A stretch of DNA of 64,000 nucleotides from Planctomycetaceae bacterium (GTDB taxonomy: Bacteria > Planctomycetota > Planctomycetia > Pirellulales > Pirellulaceae). The DNA is taken from positions 1-64,000 of the forward strand of contig JABHUV010000211.1 in the NCBI GenBank assembly GCA_018658605.1. The letters are read 5' to 3'. The position numbers and the translations under genes were made by a program. The notes under the pieces are model-generated. The model did no database searches, was not told where the DNA came from, and saw only the letters and a list, made by a program, of their open reading frames with translations. Numbering within the stretch: the stretch's first letter is position 1; the number at the start of each line of letters is the position of its first letter. Positions 44,054 to 53,546 of the stretch are shown piece by piece.

Positions 44054-45196
44054 GTGGCCAACACAGAATTTTCCGTGAAATTGCGAGATGCAGTTGAGTC
44101 GATTTATTGTTATTGCACAGATAGATCACTTCGATTTGTTTTTGCTGAAAGCTGTACGTCAGGCTTAGTGGCAGCTGTACTGGGACGCAAAGCGGGCATC
44201 TCAGCGTATTTTTGCGGTTCGTTGGTAACCTATCGCAACCAATCCAAACAGGATTGGTTGGGGGTTGAGCATGGGCTTTTGCAAGACGATGGCCCCGTTA
44301 GCGAAGTTGTGGCAAAAGCAATGGCCGTCGGCGCGTTGACGAAAACCGAGGAAGCAGATTTGGCAATCTCTATTACGGGACATCTCGGACCAGATGCGCC
44401 ATCTAAGCTTGATGGATTAGTCATCATTGGTATTGCGATTCGTAATGAAGATGGAAAAATATCGACCGTTTCACATCCTTTTCAGCTTAGTAGCGAGTTT
44501 CGAGAGCAACGGCAACAGGAAGCGACGTTACTGGCCCTTAAGGTGTTAGCTCATGCACTACAAATATTTAACGGAATCGCAGAAGTGATGTCCGCGAAGA
44601 AATCTTGGGTTCAGTTAGGGGACGGTGACATTCAGACGGTTTTTCCTGGTTCGTTTGATCCTTGGCACGCTGGTCACGGTGCAATGGCGCAGTATGTAGA
44701 AAATAAATATGGACATACCCCTTTCTATGAGCTGTCTATTACCAATGTGGACAAAACGCAAGTGAAACGGTATTCGGCACGGATTCGTACATTACCATTT
44801 TGCTTTTCTAGGAAATTAATAGTTTCCCAAGCAGCAACGTTTGTGGAAAAGGCTCGCCTTTATGGGGGGGTTCAATTCATTACTGGTGTAGATACTATCG
44901 CGAGGATTGGTAACAGTCGGTACTATGGTGACGAAAAAGAAAATACCGCTAGCAGTGATAAACAAAGGGACACAGCTTTACAAGAACTAAGTGATCGTGG
45001 ATGTCGATTTATTGTTTTTGGTCGTGAGATGAGTACGGATTTTCGAACGGGTGCTGAAGATGTCAAAATCTATATGGAGTTGGAGCAGCTAAATTTGCCA
45101 CCGCTGCTGCAGCAAATGTGTGAGGGAGTCTTAGAGAGTGAATTTCGATATGATCAATCGTCAAGAGATTTACGCCAAAGGAATGAGACAAGTTGA
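44054..45196 (+). CDS. NMN deamidase (PncC/CinA-like) fused to nucleotidyltransferase
   Basis: The 380-residue product joins two domains. Residues 1-175 match the PncC/CinA C-terminal domain: AESCTSGLVAAVLG at 31-44 with the catalytic Ser33, then GLVTYRNQSK-like segment LVTYRNQSK and ITGHLGPDAPSKLDG. Residues 190-370 show the nucleotidyltransferase motif GSFDPWHAGH at 199-208, as in NadD/NadM-type adenylyltransferases, and a late FGREMSTDFRTG where NadD has its ISSTxxR. PncC deamidates NMN to NaMN, and the second domain could adenylate that product to NaAD. Start is GTG at 44054. It is coupled to the EamA transporter gene by a TTGA overlap. Confidence 0.8.
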   Translation: MANTEFSVKLRDAVESIYCYCTDRSLRFVFAESCTSGLVAAVLGRKAGISAYFCGSLVTYRNQSKQDWLGVEHGLLQDDGPVSEVVAKAMAVGALTKTEEADLAISITGHLGPDAPSKLDGLVIIGIAIRNEDGKISTVSHPFQLSSEFREQRQQEATLLALKVLAHALQIFNGIAEVMSAKKSWVQLGDGDIQTVFPGSFDPWHAGHGAMAQYVENKYGHTPFYELSITNVDKTQVKRYSARIRTLPFCFSRKLIVSQAATFVEKARLYGGVQFITGVDTIARIGNSRYYGDEKENTASSDKQRDTALQELSDRGCRFIVFGREMSTDFRTGAEDVKIYMELEQLNLPPLLQQMCEGVLESEFRYDQSSRDLRQRNETS

Positions 45197-46152
45197 CGAC
45201 TGATACACCGCCCGTGAGTGATGGGATTTCAACGGAGCTATATACAAAAGGATTCATCTTGGGATCCATTTCGTCGATAGCCTATTCAGCGGCGAATGTT
45301 TTTCTGCGTTCGGTCGATCATTGTGATGCTGTGTGGGTATCGTGTGTAAAAGCGATGCCGACGTTTGCCATTATGATTCCATGGTTAATGATTCGCTATT
45401 GCAACGGGCATCGGAAAATGCCTTCAGTAAAAGCGATTGCGATCTTGAGCTTTGTGGCAGTGGTCACCCATTTATTTGGTAATGTAGGCTTTCAATGGTC
45501 GCTAGATAAAATCGGTATTGGTATTGCAGTTCCGCTCTGTTTAGGCATGGCAATTATTAGTGGTGCTGTTATTGATGGCTTGTTTATGGACGCTAAACCA
45601 AGCGGACGCACGATTGTGTCCATGTGTTTTTTAATTGCGGCAGTTATCGTTTTGTCGCTTGGTGGCGAAACAGCATTCGAAGCGTTGAAAAATGAGATCA
45701 CAGCAGTCGACGTCTCTCGGTCTTTATTGGGACTGGGAATCGGATCTGTTGCGGTGGCTGGGATTGTCTACGGGGCATTTGGTGCAGTGATAAAAACTGC
45801 TGGTCGTCGAGGCATATCTCAACCGATGATGATGTTGATTATATCGACTGCCGGAATTGTATTTTTGTTTGTTCTTAGTTACCAACAGGGTGTGTTTAAT
45901 GTTCCAGAAAACTTAAGTGTTTGGAATATCGGCCGGATGTTGTTAGCTGGATTGTGTAATACGATTGCCTTTGTTGCCTTGGTAGCTGCATTACAGTTGT
46001 TGCCGGTAACCAATGTTAATTTGTTTAACGCTTCTCAAGCAGCATTTGGTGCGATTGCTGGTGTTTTAATTTTTGCTGAACCGGCATCGTCATGGATGAT
46101 TGCTGGTATCCTGCTGACAGTTGTTGGTTTGGTGATCATGAAACGTAAATAA
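45193..46152 (+). CDS. EamA/DMT family transporter
   Basis: The 319-residue product has about ten hydrophobic segments in two five-helix halves, and the second half ends with AAFGAIAGVLIFAEPASSWMIAGILLTVVGLVIM, the typical EamA (drug/metabolite transporter) finish. It probably moves a metabolite across the inner membrane. The start is TTG at 45193, overlapping the TGA of the upstream gene (TTGA). A link to nicotinamide nucleotide or related salvage is possible from context but there is no direct evidence for a substrate. Confidence 0.8.
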   Translation: MTTDTPPVSDGISTELYTKGFILGSISSIAYSAANVFLRSVDHCDAVWVSCVKAMPTFAIMIPWLMIRYCNGHRKMPSVKAIAILSFVAVVTHLFGNVGFQWSLDKIGIGIAVPLCLGMAIISGAVIDGLFMDAKPSGRTIVSMCFLIAAVIVLSLGGETAFEALKNEITAVDVSRSLLGLGIGSVAVAGIVYGAFGAVIKTAGRRGISQPMMMLIISTAGIVFLFVLSYQQGVFNVPENLSVWNIGRMLLAGLCNTIAFVALVAALQLLPVTNVNLFNASQAAFGAIAGVLIFAEPASSWMIAGILLTVVGLVIMKRK

Positions 46153-46194
46153 ACCATCGTCTTCAACGATAAACGGCAATGACATCAAGGAGAC

Positions 46195-46236
46195 ATGTCG
46201 ATTAGACTGTTTACTAAGAAGTTACAATTACATTGA
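46195..46236 (+). CDS. Possible 13-codon leader ORF coupled to the ROK kinase
   Basis: ATG at 46195 opens 13 codons (MSIRLFTKKLQLH) ending in TGA at 46234-46236, whose last base is the A of the ROK kinase ATG (TGATG). An AAGGAG lies at 46187-46192, only 2 nt before the ATG, which is a tighter spacing than usual. If translated it would couple initiation of the kinase gene; no attenuation-type codon run is seen. Chance origin is quite possible. Confidence 0.3.
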   Translation: MSIRLFTKKLQLH

Positions 46237-47279
46237 TGGGAATTGTGCAAACGATGGCAATAACGACTGAAAGTTCAATACCAACTCGTCGACGCTACTT
46301 AGGTATCGACGTAGGAGGAACCGGCATCAAATTGGGTGTTGTCGACGATTCAGGTGTTGCGCTGGGACATGTACAAATTAACACAGAGCACGAGCGTGGT
46401 GCTGCTGATGGAGTAAACCGAATTTTAGTCGCCGCGAGAGGGATCGTTGATGAATTGAATTTAAGTTGGGATGATATTGATGCATTAGGTATTGGCACAC
46501 CTGGGACGATGGATATCCGCGCAGGTCAACTGTTACACATGCCCAACATGAGTGGTTGGGATGACTTTCCAATACAATCCTATTTAGAAGAGCAAGCTGG
46601 TAAGCCGGTTGCTTTTATGAACGACGGTACAGCCGCGGCATACGGTGAATTTTGGGCTGGTCGTGGTAAGGAATGCAGTAGTATTGTCATGCTGACGCTT
46701 GGTACAGGCGTTGGCGGTGGGATTATAATCTCGGGTCGTTCGCTCGACGGCGAACATAGCCATGGTAGTGAATGCGGTCATATAATCATTGATGGCAGTC
46801 CAAACGCTCGACGCTGCCCATGCGGCCAACTGGGACATCTCGAAGCATATGTCAGCGCGACGAGTGTTGCTCAACGAACGTTAGAGGGATTACGCGATGG
46901 CGTCGACTCATCGCTAGCAGAGTTCCTAGAAAACGAAACGGCGCTATCTGCGTTTTCGGTATTCGAGCACGCTGAATCAAATGATGCATTTGCGATTCGT
47001 GTCATTGAGGAAACGGCGGTTTACTTGTCTATTGGGATTACTTCCATCATGCATATCCTTGACCCAGACATGGTGATTTTAGGTGGTGCCATGAATTTCG
47101 GAGCCCATGACACGGATTCGGGGCGCATGTTTATTAAGACGATTCGCGATAAGGTTGCCATGGCTACTTTTCCCGTGTTAGTTGAACAGACGATTATTGA
47201 TTTTGCGAGTTTAGGGAACCACTGCGGCTTTATTGGCGCAGCAGGCATAGCGCGGGCGCAATTTGGAACCAGAAATTGA
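46236..47279 (+). CDS. ROK family sugar kinase (glucokinase-like)
   Basis: The 347-residue product has the phosphate-binding LGIDVGGTGIKLGVV near residue 22, the LTLGTGVGGGIII loop and the ROK zinc motif CGHIIIDGSPNARRCPCGQLGHLEAY. These identify an ATP-dependent sugar kinase, most likely glucokinase or a related hexosamine or N-acetylmannosamine kinase. No HTH domain is present, so it is not a ROK repressor. The ATG at 46236 overlaps the stop of a possible leader ORF; an ATG at 46254 or TTG at 46233 are alternatives. lepA follows after 46 nt. Confidence 0.9.
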   Translation: MGIVQTMAITTESSIPTRRRYLGIDVGGTGIKLGVVDDSGVALGHVQINTEHERGAADGVNRILVAARGIVDELNLSWDDIDALGIGTPGTMDIRAGQLLHMPNMSGWDDFPIQSYLEEQAGKPVAFMNDGTAAAYGEFWAGRGKECSSIVMLTLGTGVGGGIIISGRSLDGEHSHGSECGHIIIDGSPNARRCPCGQLGHLEAYVSATSVAQRTLEGLRDGVDSSLAEFLENETALSAFSVFEHAESNDAFAIRVIEETAVYLSIGITSIMHILDPDMVILGGAMNFGAHDTDSGRMFIKTIRDKVAMATFPVLVEQTIIDFASLGNHCGFIGAAGIARAQFGTRN

Positions 47280-47325
47280 CGCAAGCGAATTGACAAAGAA
47301 TTAACACACAATTAAGACGGACATT

Positions 47326-49128
47326 ATGGATTGTCGTAACATTAGAAACTTTAGCATCATCGCCCACATCGATCATGGGAAGAGTACGCTTGCTGATCGC
47401 ATCTTGGAATATACCGGGACGGTTGCTCAGCGCGAACTCAAAGATCAGATGCTTGATGATATGGAGCTTGAGCGGGCGCGCGGGATTACGATCAAGGCTC
47501 GCAGTGTGAGCCTAAAATATTGCTTTGAGGGAACAGACTATCAGCTCAACTTAATCGACACTCCAGGGCATGTTGACTTTCAGTACGAGGTATCACGAGC
47601 GCTAACTTGTTGTGAAGGTGCATTGTTATTAGTGGATGCTTTTCAGGGTGTCGAAGCGCAAACGGTAGCCAACGCTTACAGTGCTATTGAGCACAATTTG
47701 ACCATTATTCCGGTCATTAATAAAATCGATTTGGATTACGCGCGAGTTGATGAAGTGACGGAAGAGATCGAACAGCAATTTGGTCTCGGTGGGGATGAAA
47801 TTCAATGTGTTAGCGCCAAAGAAGGCATTGGCATAGCAGGATTGCTAGAGTCCATAATCAACACGATTCCTCCGCCCAATGGTGCCCACGAGGCGGAGCT
47901 GCAGGCAATGGTCTTTGATTCTCATTACGATGAATTCCGAGGAGCTATTACTTATATCCGTATCATGAATGGAACGATTTGTAAGGGTGACAAAATTACG
48001 TTCATGCGAGCATCGTCATCTCACGAGGTTATTGAAATTGGTCAGTTTGTGCCACAACCGCAGGCTTGTGAAAGTTTAAAGGCTGGCCAAGTGGGATATG
48101 TGATCTGTAACATCAAGTCATTAGACATGATTCATGTTGGTGATACGTTGTGCCGACATAATTCTGACGTCGAGGCGTTGCAAGGTTATCAAGAGCCTAA
48201 ACGCATGGTGTACTGTGGATTATATCCGTCCGATGGACAGGATTTCAAAGAACTACGAGACGCTCTGGGTCGATTGAAAATAAATGATCCAAGTTTCGTA
48301 TTTGAGCCAGAGACTAGCAAAGCACTAGGCTTTGGTTTTCGGTGTGGTTTTTTGGGTCTACTGCATATGGAAATTGTACAACAGCGGTTGGAGCAAGAGT
48401 CAGATGTGGATCTTATCCAAACGGCGCCGAATGTGACTTATGAATTGACTACGAAAAAAGGTGAAGAGCTGGTTATTCATCGTCCACAAGAAGTTCCGGA
48501 TAGTGGTGAAATCGAAGAATTCCGACAACCAATTGTGCGTGTGAATTTTATTGCGCCGGCTGAGTACATCGGTGCCATTATGAAATTATGTAACGATCGC
48601 CGTGGAGTTCAGCAATCACAAGAGTATCTCTCGACGACACGGATGATGTTGACCTACGACTTACCGTTGGCTGAAGTTATTTATGACCTACACGACAAAC
48701 TGAAAAGCGCAACTCGCGGTTATGGAACGATGGACTATGAGCTATTAGGGTATTACCCAGCAGATTTAGTGCGCATGGATATTCTGGTTAATGGGAATCG
48801 TGTGGATGCCTTGAGTATTATTTGTGATCGCATTGATTCTCAACGGCGGGGCAGAGCCGTTTGCAAAAAATTAAAAATCGAGATCAACCGACACATGTTC
48901 GAGGTGGCAGTACAGGCAGCTATTGGTGGCAAGGTGATTGCTCGGGAGACCGTACGGGCATTACGAAAGAATGTTACCGCTAAATGTTATGGTGGTGATA
49001 TTTCTCGCAAAAAGAAACTCTGGGCAAAACAAAAAGAAGGCAAGAAGCGGATGAAAAGTGTGGGGAGTGTTGATATTCCTCAAAAGGCCTTCATGGCAGT
49101 ATTAGAATCGGGACAGGACCAGAAATAA
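47326..49128 (+). CDS. lepA: Elongation factor 4 (LepA)
   Basis: The 600-residue product matches LepA along its length: GTPase motifs AHIDHGKSTLADRILEYTG near residue 12, DTPGHVDF, NKIDLDYARV, EF-G-like domains, and the LepA-specific C-terminal domain ending KKRMKSVGSVDIPQKAF. It back-translocates stalled ribosomes and protects translation under stress. Length is standard. The gene after it (signal peptidase-like) starts 2 nt past its stop; lepA followed by signal peptidase is a common order in bacteria (lepA-lepB), which supports the assignment of both. Confidence 0.97.
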   Translation: MDCRNIRNFSIIAHIDHGKSTLADRILEYTGTVAQRELKDQMLDDMELERARGITIKARSVSLKYCFEGTDYQLNLIDTPGHVDFQYEVSRALTCCEGALLLVDAFQGVEAQTVANAYSAIEHNLTIIPVINKIDLDYARVDEVTEEIEQQFGLGGDEIQCVSAKEGIGIAGLLESIINTIPPPNGAHEAELQAMVFDSHYDEFRGAITYIRIMNGTICKGDKITFMRASSSHEVIEIGQFVPQPQACESLKAGQVGYVICNIKSLDMIHVGDTLCRHNSDVEALQGYQEPKRMVYCGLYPSDGQDFKELRDALGRLKINDPSFVFEPETSKALGFGFRCGFLGLLHMEIVQQRLEQESDVDLIQTAPNVTYELTTKKGEELVIHRPQEVPDSGEIEEFRQPIVRVNFIAPAEYIGAIMKLCNDRRGVQQSQEYLSTTRMMLTYDLPLAEVIYDLHDKLKSATRGYGTMDYELLGYYPADLVRMDILVNGNRVDALSIICDRIDSQRRGRAVCKKLKIEINRHMFEVAVQAAIGGKVIARETVRALRKNVTAKCYGGDISRKKKLWAKQKEGKKRMKSVGSVDIPQKAFMAVLESGQDQK

Positions 49129-49130
49129 AC

Positions 49131-50441
49131 GTGGATAAACAACCGCATCACGTCAAAGGGGTCACCATGCTGTGCCTCGTGATTGTTGCTATCGGTGGAG
49201 TTATCGGTTGGTTGTTATCACGGTCTTCGGAGTTGGTGGAAGTCCATACGGTTCGCCCAATTGCGTCGGGGAGCATGGCTAACGCCGCCCCTGGACCCCA
49301 TCTGCAAATCCAATGTCACGATTGCGGCATTGCTTATCGCTGTGATATCACGACTGTCGGCGATGACCATTTACCGGTTTGCTACAACTGTGGTGCGATA
49401 AATGCTATTGAGGGTCGCCGTGGTCACACTGGGCAAGTTGCGTATGCAGAAGGCGATATTCAGCGGTGGTCGAAGGTTGTCTTTACCGCTCCGGAATCAG
49501 CCGACGATCAAGGAATGTTTCTAAAACGCATTGTGGCTTTACCTGGAGAGCAATTGGGATTTGTGGATGGTGATTTGTGGATTAATGGCACCCGCTATCA
49601 AAAGTCCTTACAAGAGTTTGATTTATTGCAGGTTCCTGTTTTCGACAGCCAATATCGCCCGCGGGATTCGCAGCATTCATTTCTGGAACGATTTGCGGTT
49701 GGAATGAATGAACAGGCATGGTTGATCACCATGGCTGGTGAATTTGCATTTGATGCTGCGGCCGACAAATCTCAACAATGGCTTGAATATATTCACTGGA
49801 ATGTTATTGCAGGATTTGTACCTCAAGTGCAACGAGGCTCGCCCGATGCGATTTTAGATTACCATCCCTATAACCAATATATCTCACGGCCACAGTTGAA
49901 TTTTGTTGATGATTATGTCGTGGACCTTTGGTTGACGACGCATACGACGCCGGTATTGCAATTTAGATTATTGGATGTTGACGTGACTGTTGACTGTGAA
50001 AGACACGAGGTCAGCGCGTCTCAAGGCACTCGATTCTGGGGGCAGCAATCGATTGACAAAGCGACAGTACCAATAAAGCAACCTTGGAAGATTCGAGTTG
50101 GACGTTTAGATGGTCGAGTGGTTGTGCAGATCAATTCACAGCAATGGGCCTTCGATTTTGAACCAACGCTACCGACCGGCAATTACATCGATGACCGATT
50201 GTTGCGACAACGACCGTTTGCCGTCGCCGCCTCAGTGGGCATACTGGACATTAAGCGGATTTTAATTGCTCGAGATATTTATTGGTTAGCACCTAACGGG
50301 ATGGACAATCGATGGCAGTTTTCGTCAGTGTTACCACCAGATATTTTTTTCCTAGTCGGAGACAATCAGCCTGTCTCACGAGATTCTCGTCATTGGAATC
50401 AAGGTATTCATCGTTCACGGATTCAAGGCGTTGTGCAGTAA
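49131..50441 (+). CDS. Signal peptidase I-like protein with zinc ribbon and beta-sandwich insert
   Basis: The 436-residue product has an N-terminal membrane helix (about 12-29), the nucleophile segment SGSM (Ser48), the catalytic-lysine segment FLKRIVALPGE (Lys132) and a C-terminal VGDNQPVSRDSRHW box. These are boxes of the S26 signal peptidase family, which cut signal peptides on the outer side of the inner membrane. Two features are unusual. C62-x2-C65 with C84-x2-C87 sits between box B and box D and looks like a zinc ribbon, and about 250 residues, including a LamG-like beta sandwich (about 260-345), separate the lysine box from the GDN box. GTG start at 49131. It may be specialised or regulatory. 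Confidence 0.75.
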   Translation: MDKQPHHVKGVTMLCLVIVAIGGVIGWLLSRSSELVEVHTVRPIASGSMANAAPGPHLQIQCHDCGIAYRCDITTVGDDHLPVCYNCGAINAIEGRRGHTGQVAYAEGDIQRWSKVVFTAPESADDQGMFLKRIVALPGEQLGFVDGDLWINGTRYQKSLQEFDLLQVPVFDSQYRPRDSQHSFLERFAVGMNEQAWLITMAGEFAFDAAADKSQQWLEYIHWNVIAGFVPQVQRGSPDAILDYHPYNQYISRPQLNFVDDYVVDLWLTTHTTPVLQFRLLDVDVTVDCERHEVSASQGTRFWGQQSIDKATVPIKQPWKIRVGRLDGRVVVQINSQQWAFDFEPTLPTGNYIDDRLLRQRPFAVAASVGILDIKRILIARDIYWLAPNGMDNRWQFSSVLPPDIFFLVGDNQPVSRDSRHWNQGIHRSRIQGVVQ

Positions 50442-50678
50442 AAGGCACAGGGGTCGATCTGTGAGATGGCTGCCCGTTTTTGTGGCTTGCAGTAAAATCA
50501 ACCACGAATTTTCGAGAATTAACGCGAATGCTAAACTTGAACCTCGCGTGACTCTGCCCTCGTTATAAATAGATGGATAGAGTATATTTGCAACCAACGG
50601 AACCTTTTCCCTCGGGTTACCGTAGAATCCTCTATACAACCCAGTGCAATTTAATTTCCGACGGAGAGATTTTGATAA

Positions 50679-52733
50679 ATGAAGGACAAAAACCAACTTG
50701 AGCGATACCGCAAGTTACCTTTGATGCAGTATCGTGATTTATTGGAAGGTTTTGCTGCTGCGGTAATCTTGGCGTTTATTTTCCGTGGATTTGTTGCTGA
50801 AGCCTATGTTATTCCGACGGGCTCGATGGCTCACGGTTTACAAGGTCGCCATATGGATCACGAATGCTCAAAGTGTGATTTTCCATACCGCTCGGGCGCG
50901 AGTGAAGAGAATGATGGCGCGGGAGAAGTGATTGCGACGACGTGCCCCCAGTGTGGTTTCATTGATGTATTAGACAAAGTAAATCAGATTAACGAGCGAT
51001 CCTTCTCGGGTGATCGTATTTTGGTTAATAAGTTTGCCTATTCATTTAACGATCCAGAGAGATGGGATGTGATTGTTTTCAAGTATCCCTACGAGGCGAC
51101 AACCAACTACATCAAACGATTGATCGGGCTACCTGGTGAGGTTGTGCGATTATCCAACGGCGATGTTTATACGCGACCAGTGGATAATATAAATGCGGTC
51201 TTTGAAATTGCTCGAAAACCGATAAATAAGCAGCTTTCGATGATGCAGCTTGTGCATGACACACAATATCGTTCAAGAGCGTTGGATGAAGTTATGTGGC
51301 CGCAACCGTGGCGGATGGTCGGTGAGTACGAATCACGGTATCACCCTAGTCCGCAGGAAGGCCTCACGGGGTACTGGGCAATGTCCACACAGGGATTCAA
51401 AGCTACGATTGATGGCAGTCGTAAAGAAGAAGCAGTTGAATTGCGATATCACCACACCATCCCAGATTCAACATTTTGGATTGATTACAATCAGCATCGC
51501 GTTAGCGCAAATCTAGCAGAAGAATCAGGAGACGCTACTCGAGCGCAAGAAATTCGTGATGAGATGAAAGTTCGCTGGTGGCCTCTCCCAAATCTCATTA
51601 CAGACGCCTATGCATACAATAGAGTGATCAAGGATGATGTATCCTATTTTGGTGAAGTTGTTTTTGCATCGTGGGACAAAGCCACACTCCCCGTCGACAA
51701 CTCGGATGATGCCAAACTAGCAGCCTTTATCTCGAACTTTCGCGAGCATTTAGAAGGTGATCAAATCATCGAAGGGCAATCTCGTGATTTACTAATACAA
51801 AATTTAAAAATTAAATGGCCCAGCGGAAGTGATCGCGGCAACTATTGGGTTGGTGATTTAGTAGTTGAATTTGAAATCAGTGTTGCCAATGAAAGTGGAA
51901 CGATTGGTTTTGATATTGTTGAATCTGGTGTTTATTACCAAGGCAGCATTGACATTGCAACTGGTGAACTAACGTTGTCAATTGATGATGGAGACGAATT
52001 GTTTACAGGTGAAGGTTCTGAAGTTGCAGCGATCAATGGCGCGACCAATTTAAAAGGGGCCGGTAAATATAAAATTAGATTCTCGAATTGTGATAATGAA
52101 TTGCGAGTTTGGCTTGACGGTGAACTAATAGAGTTATCGCAAAAGGCGACTTATGTAACAGCTCAAATGCTTGGACCTAAATGGTCCGAGCGCGATCCAG
52201 GTGACTTAATGCCTGCGGGGATTAGTTCCAAAGGTGTTGCTATGACGGTAGAAAATGCGCGAGTTTTTCGTGATGGTTATTATATCGCCACTAATCAAGC
52301 AGGATTTCCAATGGGAACGGAATACAACGATTGGTACATGAACGAATTGGAATCCATGCGACATTTGGTGGGTGGTATCGAACCATTTTGGATGGAAGTG
52401 GAAAATTGGGATTCGAGTAATATTTACAAGATCGCTAAACTGCAACTACACTTGGACTTTTTTCAATCTTGGAATCAGACGAAATTCTTTACAGACCGAG
52501 CGACCGTTGAATTTGAAATAGGCCAAGAAGAATTTCTGCCGATGGGCGATAACAGTCCAGCGAGCAGTGATGGTCGTGGTTGGTATCCGATTCTAGGTAA
52601 AAACAGTTTTCATCGTAGCCTATTAATCGGGGAAGCGCTTATGATTTATTGGCCCCATGCGTGGTACGTCGATATATACGGCAAAGCGATTCCAGCAATT
52701 CCGAACTTTTCGAAAATCAAGGTAATACAGTAA
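50679..52733 (+). CDS. lepB: Signal peptidase I with zinc ribbon and LamG-like insert
   Basis: The 684-residue product shows the S26 boxes: N-terminal helix, nucleophile PTGSM (Ser49), lysine segment YIKRLIGLPGE (Lys146) and a C-terminal LPMGDNSPASSDGRGW. Cysteine pairs CSKC (63-66) and CPQC (89-92) form a likely zinc ribbon at the same place as in the previous gene. About 450 residues separate the lysine and GDN boxes and include a LamG-like sandwich (about residues 395-500, EFEISVANESGTIGFDIVES). It probably cleaves signal peptides outside the inner membrane. ATG at 50679 follows GGAG at 50663-50666. It is longer than the usual 200-320 residues. Confidence 0.85.
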   Translation: MKDKNQLERYRKLPLMQYRDLLEGFAAAVILAFIFRGFVAEAYVIPTGSMAHGLQGRHMDHECSKCDFPYRSGASEENDGAGEVIATTCPQCGFIDVLDKVNQINERSFSGDRILVNKFAYSFNDPERWDVIVFKYPYEATTNYIKRLIGLPGEVVRLSNGDVYTRPVDNINAVFEIARKPINKQLSMMQLVHDTQYRSRALDEVMWPQPWRMVGEYESRYHPSPQEGLTGYWAMSTQGFKATIDGSRKEEAVELRYHHTIPDSTFWIDYNQHRVSANLAEESGDATRAQEIRDEMKVRWWPLPNLITDAYAYNRVIKDDVSYFGEVVFASWDKATLPVDNSDDAKLAAFISNFREHLEGDQIIEGQSRDLLIQNLKIKWPSGSDRGNYWVGDLVVEFEISVANESGTIGFDIVESGVYYQGSIDIATGELTLSIDDGDELFTGEGSEVAAINGATNLKGAGKYKIRFSNCDNELRVWLDGELIELSQKATYVTAQMLGPKWSERDPGDLMPAGISSKGVAMTVENARVFRDGYYIATNQAGFPMGTEYNDWYMNELESMRHLVGGIEPFWMEVENWDSSNIYKIAKLQLHLDFFQSWNQTKFFTDRATVEFEIGQEEFLPMGDNSPASSDGRGWYPILGKNSFHRSLLIGEALMIYWPHAWYVDIYGKAIPAIPNFSKIKVIQ

Positions 52734-52790
52734 GATATGCCTGCGGGATAACTTATCGTTTAACCGGTCACCATTAATTCGGATACACAC

Positions 52791-53525
52791 ATGCCTATTT
52801 TAGAAGCTAAGGGCTTGGTCAAATCATTTCGTCGTCGGCGAGTGGTCAACGGGATCAGTTTGCGTGTCGAGACGGGGGAGATCATAGGTCTACTCGGTGT
52901 GAATGGTGCTGGTAAGACGACGAGTTTCAAAATGATATGTGGCATGTTGCCTCCAGACTCAGGCCAAGTGTTCCTCAAAGGGCAGGACGTTACTAATTGG
53001 CCGATGCACAAACGATCTCGTGAGTGTGGCATGGGGTATTTAGCTCAAGAATCAAGTGTCTTTCAAAATCTTTCTGTTGAGCAGAATTTGATCATGATGA
53101 TCGAAATGCAAGAAATCAAAGGGAAAAAGAAAAAAGAGATTTGTAACAAACTGCTCGATCGATTCAACATCGCTAAAATCCGCAAAACCAAAGCGGGTAA
53201 GATATCGGGCGGCGAGCGACGGCGTTTAGAGATTGCGAGATGTTTGGTTTCCAAACCGAAGATCGTGATGTTAGACGAGCCTTTTTCGGGAGTGGATCCA
53301 ATTACGGTGCAGAGCATACAGGTCACGATTGAATTATTACGTAACGAGGGCATCTCAATTTTGATTACTGACCACGCTGTTCGTGAAATGCTTGATATTG
53401 TTGATCGGGGATATGTGATTGCTGCGGGTGAAGTGATGTTCGAAGGAACGCCCCCAGAAATTTGGAACAACGAAGATGTGCGCCGCAAATATTTGGGCAA
53501 TATGGGAAACCGAAAAATCGCTTGA
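52791..53525 (+). CDS. lptB: Lipopolysaccharide export ATPase LptB
   Basis: The 244-residue product has Walker A GVNGAGKTT, the Q-loop segment GYLAQESSVFQNLSVEQNL that marks LptB, signature ISGGERRRLEIAR and Walker B IVMLDEPFSGVDP. LptB powers LPS transport from the inner membrane with LptF/LptG, which are not in this window. Presence of this gene fits an outer membrane with LPS, as in planctomycetes. The gene is 58 nt after lepB-like gene; dapL ends 21 nt beyond its stop, convergent. Confidence 0.92.
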   Translation: MPILEAKGLVKSFRRRRVVNGISLRVETGEIIGLLGVNGAGKTTSFKMICGMLPPDSGQVFLKGQDVTNWPMHKRSRECGMGYLAQESSVFQNLSVEQNLIMMIEMQEIKGKKKKEICNKLLDRFNIAKIRKTKAGKISGGERRRLEIARCLVSKPKIVMLDEPFSGVDPITVQSIQVTIELLRNEGISILITDHAVREMLDIVDRGYVIAAGEVMFEGTPPEIWNNEDVRRKYLGNMGNRKIA

Positions 53526-53546
53526 TGTTCGTCGGAGATCCGCCGT

